Shown in pieces: positions 1-8,480 of a stretch of DNA of 64,000 bases. The stretch comes from Catellatospora tritici. GTDB lineage: Bacteria > Actinomycetota > Actinomycetes > Mycobacteriales > Micromonosporaceae. The notes below the pieces were generated by a model, which had not been told where the DNA came from, made no database searches, and saw nothing but the letters and a program-made list of their open reading frames with translations. The stretch is taken from NCBI RefSeq assembly GCF_019083965.1, contig NZ_JAHRCY010000005.1, forward strand, positions 186,001-250,000, in the 5' to 3' direction. Numbering within the stretch: position 1 is the first letter of the stretch; every line of letters starts with the position of its first letter. A program made the translations under genes and the position numbers.

Positions 1-129
1 GCCTGCACGAAACCTGCAAACAACCCAACCCCACGCACAGCCGCGCGTCCCGCGACAGCCGCGCCGACGGAGCCAAGGTCCGGCCACACCACGACCCGAC
101 TGAGCGCCGACGAATCCCACCGCCGAACC

Positions 130-1641
130 TCACCCACGACCCCGACGAGACCCAGCCCGGACCCACCCCCACACCACCACCGCACCGACCAGCACCTGCA
201 CCCCGAACAACAACACCCGGTCGCCCGACCCACCCGACCACACCCACACCGACGGCAGCCCACCAGCCACCACCACATCCCAGCCCGTCACCCACCACAC
301 GATCCAACCCGTCGGCACCCACGACCCCGACTGCGGCATCACCACCGGCACCGACGCATGATCCACCCACCCCCGCCCCGCCAACCGCAGCACACCCACC
401 GCCAACACCGGGGCCACCGCCACCCCGAACACCAGCCACCACCACGACCCCCACACACCCACCGCCACCAACACCGCCGAAGCCGCAACCAGCCACCCCG
501 CGGCCAACACCCCCGGCAGCACCAACCGCGCCGAGGCCACCGCCACACCACCCACCCCGAACAGCCGCCCCAACACCGCACTGCCCGCATCACGCCGTAC
601 CCCCGACGCACCCGCGCTCGCGGCCGACACCGCACCCGCCAGCAGCACCCCGGCCACCAGCAGCCGCAGCCCACCGACCGCGACCGCCAACACCCCTGGC
701 ACCGCCGCCCCCACCAACGACACCACCAGCCGGTGCGGCCGACGCCCCAGCATCCGCCAGTCCTGCCACGCCGGCGCCGCCCACACCGGCAACCAACCCG
801 GCCACGGCCGCGACCGCAGCACCCGCCCCCGCCAGAACCCGTCCTCGACCACCCGCGACACGAACGACGGCTCCAACCCCACCGCCGCGTCCGTCACCAC
901 ACCCCACCGCACCGACGCCGCCAACACCGCACCCGCCGGAAACACCGCCAGCCGCCACCACACCAGCGCCGCCACCACCAGCGCCGCCACCACCAACGCG
1001 GCCACCGCCACCACCAGCAGCCCCGGCCCGGACACCACCAGAGACCCGGCCCCGGACCACCCCGACCAGCCGGGCCACACCGCCGCCGCCGACCCGAACC
1101 CCACCGCCGCGACACCGGCCCCGACCGCCACCCGGCGCACCAGCGCACCCAGCCTGGCCGCCTGTGCCAGCACCGACAACCCGGCCACGCACACAGCCAC
1201 CGCCGCACCCACCAGCGCCGCCACCCCGACCGGCCCCCACCCGTACGCGGGCAGACCCGCCGCCCAGCGCACCAGCACCCCACCCAGCCCACCCACGACC
1301 ACCGCGAGCGCACCCACCACCGCCACCGCACGCGTCAACACCGCGCGCCGGTCCAGGGGCGACAGCACCAACCAGTAGGCGTCAGCGGGGGACAACGCCA
1401 CCGGCCCCACCGCGAGCGCCACCGCGACCAACGCGGCCCCACCCGCCGCCACCAGCGACAACAACGCCGCCGCCCGATAGGGCGGCAACGGCGGCACCGA
1501 CCGCCCCAACACCTCACCCAACGGGCCACCCACCAGCAGCGACCCGATCACCACCGCCGCGAGCAGCAGATACCAGTCAGTCCAGCCCGGTCGCCGTCTG
1601 CCCGCACGCACCAGCGCCCGGACCTGCCCGACCGAACTCAT
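130..1641 (-). CDS. ABC transporter permease, polytopic membrane protein (DUF6297-like)
   Basis: This 503-residue protein is almost entirely hydrophobic, with about ten to twelve predicted membrane segments, a short basic N-terminus (residues 1-20) and a very Val/Ala/Gly/Trp-rich composition. It starts with ATG at 1641, four bases inside the upstream ATPase gene (ATGA overlap), so the two are translationally coupled subunits of one exporter. I see no periplasmic binding protein, which suggests export or membrane remodelling, not uptake. The family assignment rests on the pairing and the overall look, not on a diagnostic motif. Substrate unknown. Confidence 0.75.
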   Translation of the reverse strand: MSSVGQVRALVRAGRRRPGWTDWYLLLAAVVIGSLLVGGPLGEVLGRSVPPLPPYRAAALLSLVAAGGAALVAVALAVGPVALSPADAYWLVLSPLDRRAVLTRAVAVVGALAVVVGGLGGVLVRWAAGLPAYGWGPVGVAALVGAAVAVCVAGLSVLAQAARLGALVRRVAVGAGVAAVGFGSAAAVWPGWSGWSGAGSLVVSGPGLLVVAVAALVVAALVVAALVWWRLAVFPAGAVLAASVRWGVVTDAAVGLEPSFVSRVVEDGFWRGRVLRSRPWPGWLPVWAAPAWQDWRMLGRRPHRLVVSLVGAAVPGVLAVAVGGLRLLVAGVLLAGAVSAASAGASGVRRDAGSAVLGRLFGVGGVAVASARLVLPGVLAAGWLVAASAVLVAVGVWGSWWWLVFGVAVAPVLAVGVLRLAGRGWVDHASVPVVMPQSGSWVPTGWIVWWVTGWDVVVAGGLPSVWVWSGGSGDRVLLFGVQVLVGAVVVWGWVRAGSRRGRG

Positions 1642-2279
1642 CCCGCCACCACCGCAGCCGACAGGCGCCCCTGCGACATCGACAGCATCCGCGCCCCGGA
1701 CCCCACCGCCAGCCCAGGATCATGTGTGGCCACCACCACCGTGCCCCCACCGTCGGCGTACGCCCGCAGCATCCCCGCGACCACCCCACGGAACCGCTGA
1801 TCCAGCTTCCGTTCCGGCTCGTCCAGTAGCAGCAGCCGACTCGGGCGCACCCACACCGCCGCCAGCGCCAACCGCTGCCGCTGACCCGACGACAACGTCA
1901 ACGGCGACGCGTCGGCATGCCCCACCAGCTCAAACAGTTCCAGTACCTCGGCCACCGACGCCAACGGCTCGGCCAGCGGCTCATGCGTCAACCGGACGAG
2001 GTCCAAGTGCTCGCGGGCGGTCAGCCCCGGATACCAGGCGGGCTCCTCGGCGACCAGGCCGACGGCGCGCCAGAACCCGGGCCCTGCGTCGGGCGGCGCA
2101 CCCCACACGGAGATCGTTCCGGCGGTGGGGGAGAGCAGCCCGGAAAGGCACCGCAGCAGCGTCGACTTGCCGGTGCCGTTCACTCCGGACAACGCGACGA
2201 TCTCACCCTCGTCGACGGTCAGATCCAAACGGTCCAGGACCGTACGCGACCCCAGCCGCACCGACACACCAGAAGCCAT
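1638..2279 (-). CDS. ABC transporter ATP-binding protein
   Basis: This is the 213-residue nucleotide-binding subunit of the exporter formed with the following permease. Walker A is GVNGTGKST (about residues 32-40), the signature is LSSGQRQR (about 129-136), Walker B is LLLLDEP (about 149-155), and the switch His lies in ATHD near 186. The frame stays open upstream to 2429, but that extension (residues such as FFDYWITDN) is AT-rich and unlike ABC proteins, so the ATG at 2279, just before the conserved strand, is chosen. It is compact, lacking a C-terminal accessory domain. Transcription probably starts in the AT-rich region above 2290. Confidence 0.88.
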   Translation of the reverse strand: MASGVSVRLGSRTVLDRLDLTVDEGEIVALSGVNGTGKSTLLRCLSGLLSPTAGTISVWGAPPDAGPGFWRAVGLVAEEPAWYPGLTAREHLDLVRLTHEPLAEPLASVAEVLELFELVGHADASPLTLSSGQRQRLALAAVWVRPSRLLLLDEPERKLDQRFRGVVAGMLRAYADGGGTVVVATHDPGLAVGSGARMLSMSQGRLSAAVVAG

Positions 2280-2761
2280 CACAGCCGACACCGCGCCACG
2301 GTAGCCGAACCGGTCCGGGTGCTGCCCGGCGCATCGAGCGCGGGCACGACCATCCCGGTTAATTACAGGATTGCGATTATCGGTAATCCAATAATCAAAA
2401 AACGGCTCCAGGACGGGAATCTCGCTCATAAATTAGCAACACCATAATGACAGTTATGTTGTGACTAAGATTTACGGCTTCCGGACCGGGTCGAACCAGT
2501 CCGGTGAGCCGCGGATCCGGTGGGAGGACTCGAAAACGTCGGTGAGACACCGCGCGGCGGCGCCAGCGGGCGTCCAGAACCCCGGTGTCCGAAGTGCTCC
2601 CCGGGTGCCGAGCGAACCAGGATGATCCGAATGCTGACCCGCGCCTCACATATGCCCTCTGACCTGCGCAAACGCCCTGAGAGCCCCGCTGAGCCACGTT
2701 TGTGGCCAGGTCTGATGTCGGAGGTGGACGCAAAAGGCCTGGAAGACAGGTCTGCGCGGTT
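2280..2761. other. Intergenic region, partly AT-rich, upstream of the ABC operon
   Basis: This 480-bp gap holds no convincing gene; the short open frames have poor codon bias. The part at 2350-2470 is much richer in A/T than its surroundings and probably carries the promoter of the leftward ABC operon. The part at 2480-2760 lies beyond the stop of the neighbouring leftward gene and shows no clear hairpin or coding signal. Confidence 0.5.
2375..2396. promoter_or_regulatory. Nested inverted repeat, candidate operator of the ABC exporter
   Basis: GATTAT and ATAATC are separated by ten bases, and an inner repeat GATTA-TCGG-TAATC shares the left arm. It lies about 100 bp upstream of the ATPase start in the only AT-rich patch nearby. 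No regulator gene is adjacent, so the binding protein is unknown (a GntR- or TetR-type repressor would be typical). Confidence 0.4.
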
Positions 2762-3694
2762 CTAGCGGGCGTACCGGCGGATGCCGCCCCGCCCGTCGGG
2801 CTGCAGCCATGTCCCGTCGCCGACCAGATCGACGTCGTAGAGGTCGTCGACCTCCACCTGCCAGCGGCCGAGCACTTCCCGAGCCGAGACGTCGACCAGG
2901 TGGTGCTCGAACCATTCGTCGCCGGTGTCCTCGTCCTCGCCGTACAGGACCACGACGGCGGTGCGGTCGTCCAGGTAGCCGCCCGTCCACTCGACCACGG
3001 CCTCTTCACGCCGCTCGCCGAAGTCGGCCGGCGTCAACCGGAACAGTTCGACGCTGTCCGGGTACGTGTGGAACGAGACGTTCTCCTGGAGTCCGTGGTC
3101 GACGGTCATGAAGGTCGCGCCGTCTGGCGCCATGCCGATCAGGCAGCGGTCGCGCCACGGGAACTCGTGCACCTCGAGCCGGTCGGCGTCGAGCCGACAG
3201 CGCAGCAGGACCACTCCGTCCTGCCCCTCCCCTATATCGATGATCATCTCGCCGCCGGGATGTGGCTCGAGACCGGCGCCATGTCCGGCGCTCGGTACCG
3301 CCGCCTGCGCCAGCACGACACCCCCGGCGTCGACGACCATGATCCGGTCGGTTCGGGACCGGTGGGTCATGGCGTCGGGTACGTACACCCACAGCCGTTC
3401 GCCGTCGGTTTCGAAGGCGCACGACGTATAGGCGCCGCCGTGGTTGCCGTTGGGACGGCCTAATTCGAGTCGCCAGCGGACAGTGCCGTCGGCGTCGAGG
3501 CGGACCACCTCGGCCTCCGTCGCGTACGCCAGGCCGTGCAGAGCCGGGTGGGTCGCGTGCCCGTGCAGCTTGTCGATCGGCTGCGGTGGGGTGACGGTCA
3601 GCGTGGGGGCGAGTGGCGTGCCGACGCGATGACGTGCCAGGTCATAGAGGTGGAAGGCGCCTTCGACGTAGCGGCTCTGGACGAGGTTGGTCAC
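2762..3694 (-). CDS. Conserved hypothetical protein, probably beta-propeller-like
   Basis: This 310-residue acidic, soluble protein has no signal peptide and no known catalytic motif. It has many short beta-rich stretches of the type LDADGTVRW, MVVDAGG and TFMTVDHG, spaced as in WD40/PQQ-like propellers, and it handles repeated aspartates and glycines at turn positions. The frame is open to 3742, but the GTG at 3694 (reading VTNLVQSRY) avoids overlap with the divergent HIT gene. The start is uncertain by about 16 codons. Function unknown; it stands alone on its strand. Confidence 0.6.
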   Translation of the reverse strand: MTNLVQSRYVEGAFHLYDLARHRVGTPLAPTLTVTPPQPIDKLHGHATHPALHGLAYATEAEVVRLDADGTVRWRLELGRPNGNHGGAYTSCAFETDGERLWVYVPDAMTHRSRTDRIMVVDAGGVVLAQAAVPSAGHGAGLEPHPGGEMIIDIGEGQDGVVLLRCRLDADRLEVHEFPWRDRCLIGMAPDGATFMTVDHGLQENVSFHTYPDSVELFRLTPADFGERREEAVVEWTGGYLDDRTAVVVLYGEDEDTGDEWFEHHLVDVSAREVLGRWQVEVDDLYDVDLVGDGTWLQPDGRGGIRRYAR

Positions 3695-3734
3695 CGGGGT
3701 GACTCTAGTGGTCGGTCTCCCCCTTGGAGTGAGC

Positions 3735-4202
3735 GTGTACAACCACCGACCCGACGGCTACCGATGTCCGTTCTGCCTGCTGGTCGCCGGTGGTGGCGAC
3801 GAACTGAGCGGTCCGCCGGACGTCGTCCGGCGCACGGCGACGGCTGTCGCGCTGATCTCACCACGGTGGTGGCCGCACAACCATGGCCATGTCCTGGTGG
3901 TGCCCACCGCGCACGTCGAGAATCTGTACGACCTGCCGCCGCGATACGGCCACGGGGTGCACGACCTGGTGCGGGAGGTGGCGATCGCGATCCGTGCGAC
4001 CTACGGGTGTGCGGGCACCTCGGTGCGTCAGCACAACGAACCCGCGGGCAACCAGGACGTGTGGCACCACCACGTGCACGTGTTCGCCCGGTACGCCGGT
4101 GACGACCTGTACCGGCTCCCGCCGTTGCCGGGCTACGCGTCGGCCGAACAGCGGCTGCCGTATGCGCGTCGACTGCGGGCCTACTTCGACACGGCGGGCT
4201 GA
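3735..4202 (+). CDS. HIT family hydrolase with N-terminal zinc-type CPFC motif
   Basis: This 155-residue member of the histidine triad superfamily hydrolyses or transfers nucleotides from NMP conjugates (AppppA-type or adenylated substrates). Visible features are an early CPFC pair (zinc site of Fhit/Hint-like proteins), GHVLVVPTAHV, and the catalytic triad HHHVHVF near residue 116. GTG at 3735 is preceded by GGAG with five-base spacing, which favours it over the TTG at 3687 and GTG at 3729. It lies divergent to the propeller-like gene and 67 bp before a Nudix gene on the same strand, a pairing that suggests nucleotide clean-up. Confidence 0.82.
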   Translation: MYNHRPDGYRCPFCLLVAGGGDELSGPPDVVRRTATAVALISPRWWPHNHGHVLVVPTAHVENLYDLPPRYGHGVHDLVREVAIAIRATYGCAGTSVRQHNEPAGNQDVWHHHVHVFARYAGDDLYRLPPLPGYASAEQRLPYARRLRAYFDTAG

Positions 4203-4269
4203 CCGGCGGGATTTCGCTGGCCTGATGCGGTCCGGGCGGTCAGTCTGGACGCGGCGAAGGGCGGTGGGC

Positions 4270-4698
4270 ATGGCGCGGCGAAGGGCGGCGGCGGTGATCG
4301 TACGGGACGGGCATGTGCTGATGGTGCGCGAGCGGGGACGGGGTCCGTTGGGGCGCCATGACGGGGTGGAGTACTGGACGTTGCCCGGCGGTGGGATCGC
4401 GTCCGGCGAGTCGGCCGAGGACGCGGTGGTCCGGGAGGTGGCCGAGGAGGTCGGGTTGACGGTGGTGTCGGTGCGGCACCTGGCGGACCTGCCGTTCCCG
4501 TCGGGGCCGACGGCGGTGTTCGCGGTCGAGGTGGCGCCGGGTGAGCCGGTGTTGGGTGCGGAGGACTACGGCTGTGACTGTCCGATGATGGTGGGCCTGG
4601 ACTGGGTTCCGTTGCCGCAGGTGGTGCCGTGGTCGGGCGGGTTCCCGATCGCGCCGATGATCGTGGCGTGGCCGGTCGGGGGTGTCGCCGAGGGCTGA
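4270..4698 (+). CDS. Nudix hydrolase
   Basis: The 142-residue protein has an intact Nudix box: G-x5-E-x7-REVAEEVGL, beginning in GGGIASGE around residue 41. It therefore probably cleaves a nucleoside diphosphate linked to another moiety in a Mg-dependent reaction. ATG at 4270 is chosen because the box then falls at the family-typical position; the longer frame reading upstream is Arg/Cys-rich and not protein-like. Substrate cannot be read from sequence. It follows a HIT protein on the same strand. Confidence 0.85.
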   Translation: MARRRAAAVIVRDGHVLMVRERGRGPLGRHDGVEYWTLPGGGIASGESAEDAVVREVAEEVGLTVVSVRHLADLPFPSGPTAVFAVEVAPGEPVLGAEDYGCDCPMMVGLDWVPLPQVVPWSGGFPIAPMIVAWPVGGVAEG

Positions 4699-4741
4699 GT
4701 GTGCGGTGGTCGCGGCGCCGGCTGCCGCGACGGGTCGCTGT

Positions 4742-5338
4742 TCAGCTGGCCGGTCCGCTGCGTTCGGCGATGGCGGTCTCGGTGCTGCGGCGCAGCTCGC
4801 GCAGGTCCACTCCGGCGTCGGTGAGGACTTTGGCGGCCAGGCCTTGTTGCTCGCGGATGATGCCGAGCAGCAGGTGTTCGGTGCCGATGTGGTTGTGGTG
4901 CAGGCGGATGGCTTCGCGTAGGGCGAGTTCGAGGACGACCTTGGCGCGGGGGCCGAAGCGGCCGGTTCGTGGTTCGGTGCGGCGGCCGAACAGGCCGCGT
5001 TTGGGTTTGGGTGGTGCGGGGTCGAGGGCGCCTGGGCCGAAGGTCTCTTCGAGTCTGGTGCGGACGGCTTCGAGGTCGATGCCGATGGCTTCGAGGGCGG
5101 CGACGTCGCCGGGGCCGAAGGGTGCGATGGTGCCGACGAGGCGGGTGACGGCGGCGGTGGTGGTGGCGTGGTCGAGTCCGGCGGTGGTGAGGATTTCGTA
5201 GGCGGTGCCGGACTCGGGGCGTAGCAGGGCGAGTAGTAGGTGTTCGGTGCCGATCTGGGGGTGGCCGAGTTGTCTGGCTTCGGTGCGGGCGGCCAGGACG
5301 GTGGTGCGGGCGGCGGTGGTGAATCGTTCGAGCATCAT
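4742..5338 (-). CDS. Stand-alone Clp N-terminal (R) domain protein
   Basis: At 198 residues it contains two Clp-N repeats: IGTEHLLLALL near residue 30 and IGTEHLLLGII near residue 153, with the flanking helices of the ClpC/ClpA adaptor-binding domain. No Walker motifs follow, so it is the R domain without the AAA+ ATPase. Between the repeats (about 105-125) is a basic Pro/Arg linker. Such proteins may bind Clp substrates, adaptors or phosphoarginine sites (inference). It overlaps the upstream HTH gene by four bases (ATGA), implying one operon under the tandem operators at 5574-5618. Confidence 0.85.
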   Translation of the reverse strand: MMLERFTTAARTTVLAARTEARQLGHPQIGTEHLLLALLRPESGTAYEILTTAGLDHATTTAAVTRLVGTIAPFGPGDVAALEAIGIDLEAVRTRLEETFGPGALDPAPPKPKRGLFGRRTEPRTGRFGPRAKVVLELALREAIRLHHNHIGTEHLLLGIIREQQGLAAKVLTDAGVDLRELRRSTETAIAERSGPAS

Positions 5339-5571
5339 TTGTCCCGTCGGTCGGTGTCGGGCCAGCGGCCGGCGTGTTTCTTGTGGACGGCCTGGCGGCT
5401 GACTTCGAGTGCGTCGGCTATTTCCTGCCAGGACCAGCCTTGTTTGCGGGCGTTGCCGACCTGCAGGATTTCGAGGGTTTCCAGTAGGCGGCGTAGGGCG
5501 AGCACCGCGCGTAGGCCGGTTCCGGGGTCGGGGCTGCCTGCGGCGGCGGCCAGTTTGGTGGCGTCGCTCAT
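5335..5571 (-). CDS. Small helix-turn-helix protein, putative autoregulator of the Clp-N gene
   Basis: This 78-residue protein has a single HTH: WSWQEIADALEVSRQAVHKKH near the C-terminus, preceded by a helical region that may dimerise. The ATG at 5571 is preferred over 5595, because the upstream in-frame codons lie inside a palindromic operator. It is coupled by ATGA overlap to the Clp-N gene. Pairs of this kind occur in other actinomycetes. It probably binds the two TGTCAA-N6-TTGAC sites directly at its own start. Confidence 0.8.
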   Translation of the reverse strand: MSDATKLAAAAGSPDPGTGLRAVLALRRLLETLEILQVGNARKQGWSWQEIADALEVSRQAVHKKHAGRWPDTDRRDK

Positions 5572-5573
5572 GG

Positions 5574-5618
5574 TGTCAATGTAGGTTGACAGCACGGCCC
5601 TGTCAACTCAAGTTGACG
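5574..5618. promoter_or_regulatory. Tandem palindromic operators upstream of the HTH/Clp-N operon
   Basis: Two 18-bp sites share the pattern TGTCAA-N6-TTGACA: 5574-5591 (perfect arms) and 5601-5618 (last base G instead of A). Their starts are 27 bp apart. The inner halves also form GTTGACA-N9-TGTCAAC. They sit immediately before the ATG of the small HTH gene and upstream of the rightward glycosyltransferase gene at 5718, so one regulator could control both directions. TTGACG at 5613 with TATCAC 17 bp on is a possible rightward promoter. Confidence 0.65.
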
Positions 5619-5717
5619 AACTCTGATGGGATAAATATCACCGTATACAGCGTTCGGCTCCGTTTTATCCGTTATCTGGGTGGTGTTGCCCGACCCTCGA
5701 AGCACTGGACGGAACGA

Positions 5718-7412
5718 ATGAAGCTGGCCCTGCCCGGCCGCCTGCGACCACCGCTGTCCCGCCTGCGGCTGCCTCGCCTACGCCCGCCGCGGCTGCGTAC
5801 CGTCGTCGACCTGAGCCTGTGGGGGGTGGTCGCCGCGGTCGTGTTCTTCACCTTCCGCCACCGGCTGCTGCACTCCCCCGGCCAGGTCCTCGACAACGAC
5901 GACGGCATCTACTGGCAGACCGCCCTGGCCGTGGCCGACGGGCACAAGCCGTACTCGGAGGTGTTCCACGCCCAACCGCCGCTGTTCGCGTGGCTGCTGG
6001 CGCAGCCGTTCCACTGGCACGCCGACGACCTGGCCGCCGGTGAGCTTGCCGGCCGGTGGCTGATGGTCGGGTTCGCGCTGCTGCTGGTCGTGGCGGTGGC
6101 CGGGATCGCGGCGACCGTGCGCGGGCCGCGAGCCGGGATGCTCGCGGCGCTGGGGGTCGCCGCGGTGCCGCTGATCCAGCTGTTCAGTTACCAGTTCGGC
6201 GCGGACGTGCCGACCGCGGCACTGGGCGGGATGGCGCTGCTGTGCGCGCTGCGGGCCCGGATCTGCTCGCGGCGGTGGGCGCGATGGTGGTGGTTGGGCG
6301 CCGGGGCGATGCTGGCACTGGCGGTGCTGGTGAAGTTGATGGCGATCGTGTTCGTGCCGCCGCTGCTGGTGGCGTGGCTGGTGTCGCGGCCGCTGCACCG
6401 GCCGGGCACCGAGCAGGCCCAATCGCCGTGGCGGCAGGACAATCCAAGGCGGTGGCGGGCGGCGGCGCTGGCGTGGCTGCGGCGTACTGCTGCAGCCGGG
6501 GCGTGGCTGGGGCTGGGCTTCGCCGCGACGGTCGCCGGGGTGCTGGTGTGGCTGTCGCCGCCGAAGCAGGCCTGGGACCAGGTGTTCGGGTTCCATGTGG
6601 CGGCCGCCGAGCACCGGCCCGCGCCGGACCTCGTCGGGTTCGTGACCTCGGGTGGGCCGTACGCAATGCCGCTGCTGGTGGCGACCGGGGTCGCGGCGCT
6701 GGTGGCGGTGTGCTGGCCCGCGGGGGTGGTGCGCCGGACCGGGGTCGTGGCGCTGGTGCTGTGGGCGGGCGCGGTGGTGCCGTTCGAGTACCTGCACCAC
6801 CCCACGTTCAAGCACCATCTGCCGATGTTCATGGGGGCGTGGGCGGCGGTGCTGGCCGTGGCGGTGGCGAGCCTGTGGTCGGGGTTGCGACTGCGGCGGC
6901 TGGGCGCGGTGACGGCCGCGGTGGTGCTGGCCGGGGCGTGGGCGTGTGTGTGGCAGGCCCGCAACCGGGAGATCGGGCCGTACCCGACGCCGACGGCGGT
7001 GGAGGCGTGCGTGCGGCGGCTGCCGCACGACCTGCGGGTGGTCACCGACGACCAGGAAATGATCTCGCGGGCCGGGCTGCGTACCGTGCCGTGGCTGGCC
7101 GACACCTCGCACGTGCGGCTGGACTCCGGGCGGCTGTCCGATGCGGAGGTGATCGCCGCGGCCAAGGCCGCCGACGCGGTGTTCCTGTCCACGGGGCGGT
7201 TGAAGAAGCGGCCGGATGCGGTCACGTGGATCCGCGAGCACTATCCGGTGCTGTACCGCAGTGGGAAGTACGAGTTGTACGTACGTGACCGGGAGCTGGT
7301 GGCGTGGTGTGTGGGCAAGGTGGGGGCCCCGGCGCAGGTGCTGTTCGAGCCGAAGCCGCAGGTTCCGGCGCCGACGGCGCCGGGCGCGGGCGCCGACGGC
7401 GCGGGAACCTGA
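5718..7412 (+). CDS. GT-C family glycosyltransferase, ArnT/PMT-like membrane protein
   Basis: This 564-residue polytopic protein has a cytoplasmic Arg/Pro/Leu-rich N-terminus, a first membrane helix near residues 35-50, and then the loop DNDDGIYWQTA with acidic residues, followed by PYSEVFHAQPPLF, the arrangement of the first extracytoplasmic loop of polyprenyl-phosphate-sugar-dependent transferases (PMT_2/GT39/GT83). About ten more membrane helices follow, then a soluble C-terminal domain of about 130 residues. It would transfer a sugar from a lipid carrier to an extracellular acceptor. ATG at 5718 is preceded by a GGA-type site; the frame open upstream of it lies in promoter DNA. Confidence 0.75.
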   Translation: MKLALPGRLRPPLSRLRLPRLRPPRLRTVVDLSLWGVVAAVVFFTFRHRLLHSPGQVLDNDDGIYWQTALAVADGHKPYSEVFHAQPPLFAWLLAQPFHWHADDLAAGELAGRWLMVGFALLLVVAVAGIAATVRGPRAGMLAALGVAAVPLIQLFSYQFGADVPTAALGGMALLCALRARICSRRWARWWWLGAGAMLALAVLVKLMAIVFVPPLLVAWLVSRPLHRPGTEQAQSPWRQDNPRRWRAAALAWLRRTAAAGAWLGLGFAATVAGVLVWLSPPKQAWDQVFGFHVAAAEHRPAPDLVGFVTSGGPYAMPLLVATGVAALVAVCWPAGVVRRTGVVALVLWAGAVVPFEYLHHPTFKHHLPMFMGAWAAVLAVAVASLWSGLRLRRLGAVTAAVVLAGAWACVWQARNREIGPYPTPTAVEACVRRLPHDLRVVTDDQEMISRAGLRTVPWLADTSHVRLDSGRLSDAEVIAAAKAADAVFLSTGRLKKRPDAVTWIREHYPVLYRSGKYELYVRDRELVAWCVGKVGAPAQVLFEPKPQVPAPTAPGAGADGAGT

Positions 7413-7443
7413 TCGGGTCGGGGGTCGGGTAGCCTTGCGCGCT

Positions 7444-8358
7444 ATGAGCAGACCGGCAGGAGACGCTGAGGACCCGCTTGACCGGCTGGCGGCCGAAGAG
7501 GACTGGACGAAACGGGTCCGGGACGTGGAGAACGAGGTCGTGCGGGGGCGGCGGATGCGGGCGCTGCGTCCGTCGCGGCTGGGTCGGTCGGGGCGTTCGG
7601 GTGAGCGGGGTGGTATCTCGCTGCTGTTCCTGGCGCTGGTGGCGGTGACGGTCGGCACCGGGGTGCTGATGTGGACGGGCGTCGGCCCGGCGGGGCCGCT
7701 GGTGTTCGTGTTCACGCTGGCCGGTTGGCTGGTGACGTTGTGTCTGCACGAGTTCTCGCACGCGCTGGCGGCGCACCGCGGCGGTGACCACACGGTGGTG
7801 GAGAAGGGGTATCTGCGGCTTGATCTGCGCCGGTATGGCCATCCGGTGCTGACGTGGGTGCTGCCGCTGCTGTTTTTGGTGATGGGCGGGCTGCCGCTGC
7901 CCGGTGGGGCGGTGCTGATCGAGACGCACCGGCTGCGGAACAGGTTCCGGGATTCGCTGGTGTCGGCGGCCGGGCCCGCGATCAACGTGGCCGCGGCGGT
8001 GCTGCTGCTGTTCGTGGCGGGCACGTTCGGGCCGTTCTTCGTGTTCGACGCCCCGCCCGCGCAGGCGGTGTTCTGGGGTGCGCTGACGTTGATGGCGTAT
8101 CTGCAGGTCGCGACGGCGTTGCTGAACCTGTTGCCGGTGCCGGGCCTGGACGGGTACGGGATCATCGAGCCGTACCTGCCGCCGAACGCGCGCCGTACCG
8201 GGGAGAGGATCAAACCGTTCGGGCTGATCCTGGTGTTCGTGCTGCTGTACGTGCTGCGGGGCCCGTTCGGTGAGCTGACCTCGTTCATCATGCACGCGTC
8301 CGGGGCGCCGATCAACGGTGCTTTCTACGGGTTCATGCTGTTCCGGTTCTGGCAGTAG
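7444..8358 (+). CDS. Site-2-protease-family (M50) intramembrane metalloprotease
   Basis: The 304-residue protein has a charged cytosolic N-terminus of about 55 residues, then five to six membrane segments. The zinc site HEFSH is at residues 102-106, inside the second helix, and the second motif NLLPVPGLDGYGI near residue 230 supplies the aspartate ligand. This is the short M50 type without PDZ or CBS domains. Substrates are unknown. It begins 31 bp after the glycosyltransferase, on the same strand, so co-transcription is likely. Confidence 0.85.
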   Translation: MSRPAGDAEDPLDRLAAEEDWTKRVRDVENEVVRGRRMRALRPSRLGRSGRSGERGGISLLFLALVAVTVGTGVLMWTGVGPAGPLVFVFTLAGWLVTLCLHEFSHALAAHRGGDHTVVEKGYLRLDLRRYGHPVLTWVLPLLFLVMGGLPLPGGAVLIETHRLRNRFRDSLVSAAGPAINVAAAVLLLFVAGTFGPFFVFDAPPAQAVFWGALTLMAYLQVATALLNLLPVPGLDGYGIIEPYLPPNARRTGERIKPFGLILVFVLLYVLRGPFGELTSFIMHASGAPINGAFYGFMLFRFWQ

Positions 8359-8480
8359 CGTCTCGACCGGGCGGCGGGTGCGGGTCGGCTGACCGGTGGA
8401 AGCGATGCTCGACGCGGCGCGGCTAGGCTGCGCCGCGTCAGGGTCCGCCGCTCCGGGCCGCGGTCTGTCGTGGACGAAAG

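Noticed and set aside
358..1829. Plus-strand frames of 480 and 221 codons
   Set aside because: Pro/His/Arg/Thr-rich shadows of the ABC permease.
2465..2765. Short frames of 68-81 codons upstream of the propeller-like gene's end
   Set aside because: Poor codon bias, no ribosome site and no recognisable protein features.
5778..8315. 845-codon open frame on the minus strand
   Set aside because: Antisense to the glycosyltransferase and M50 protease genes, with His/Arg/Gln-rich shadow composition.
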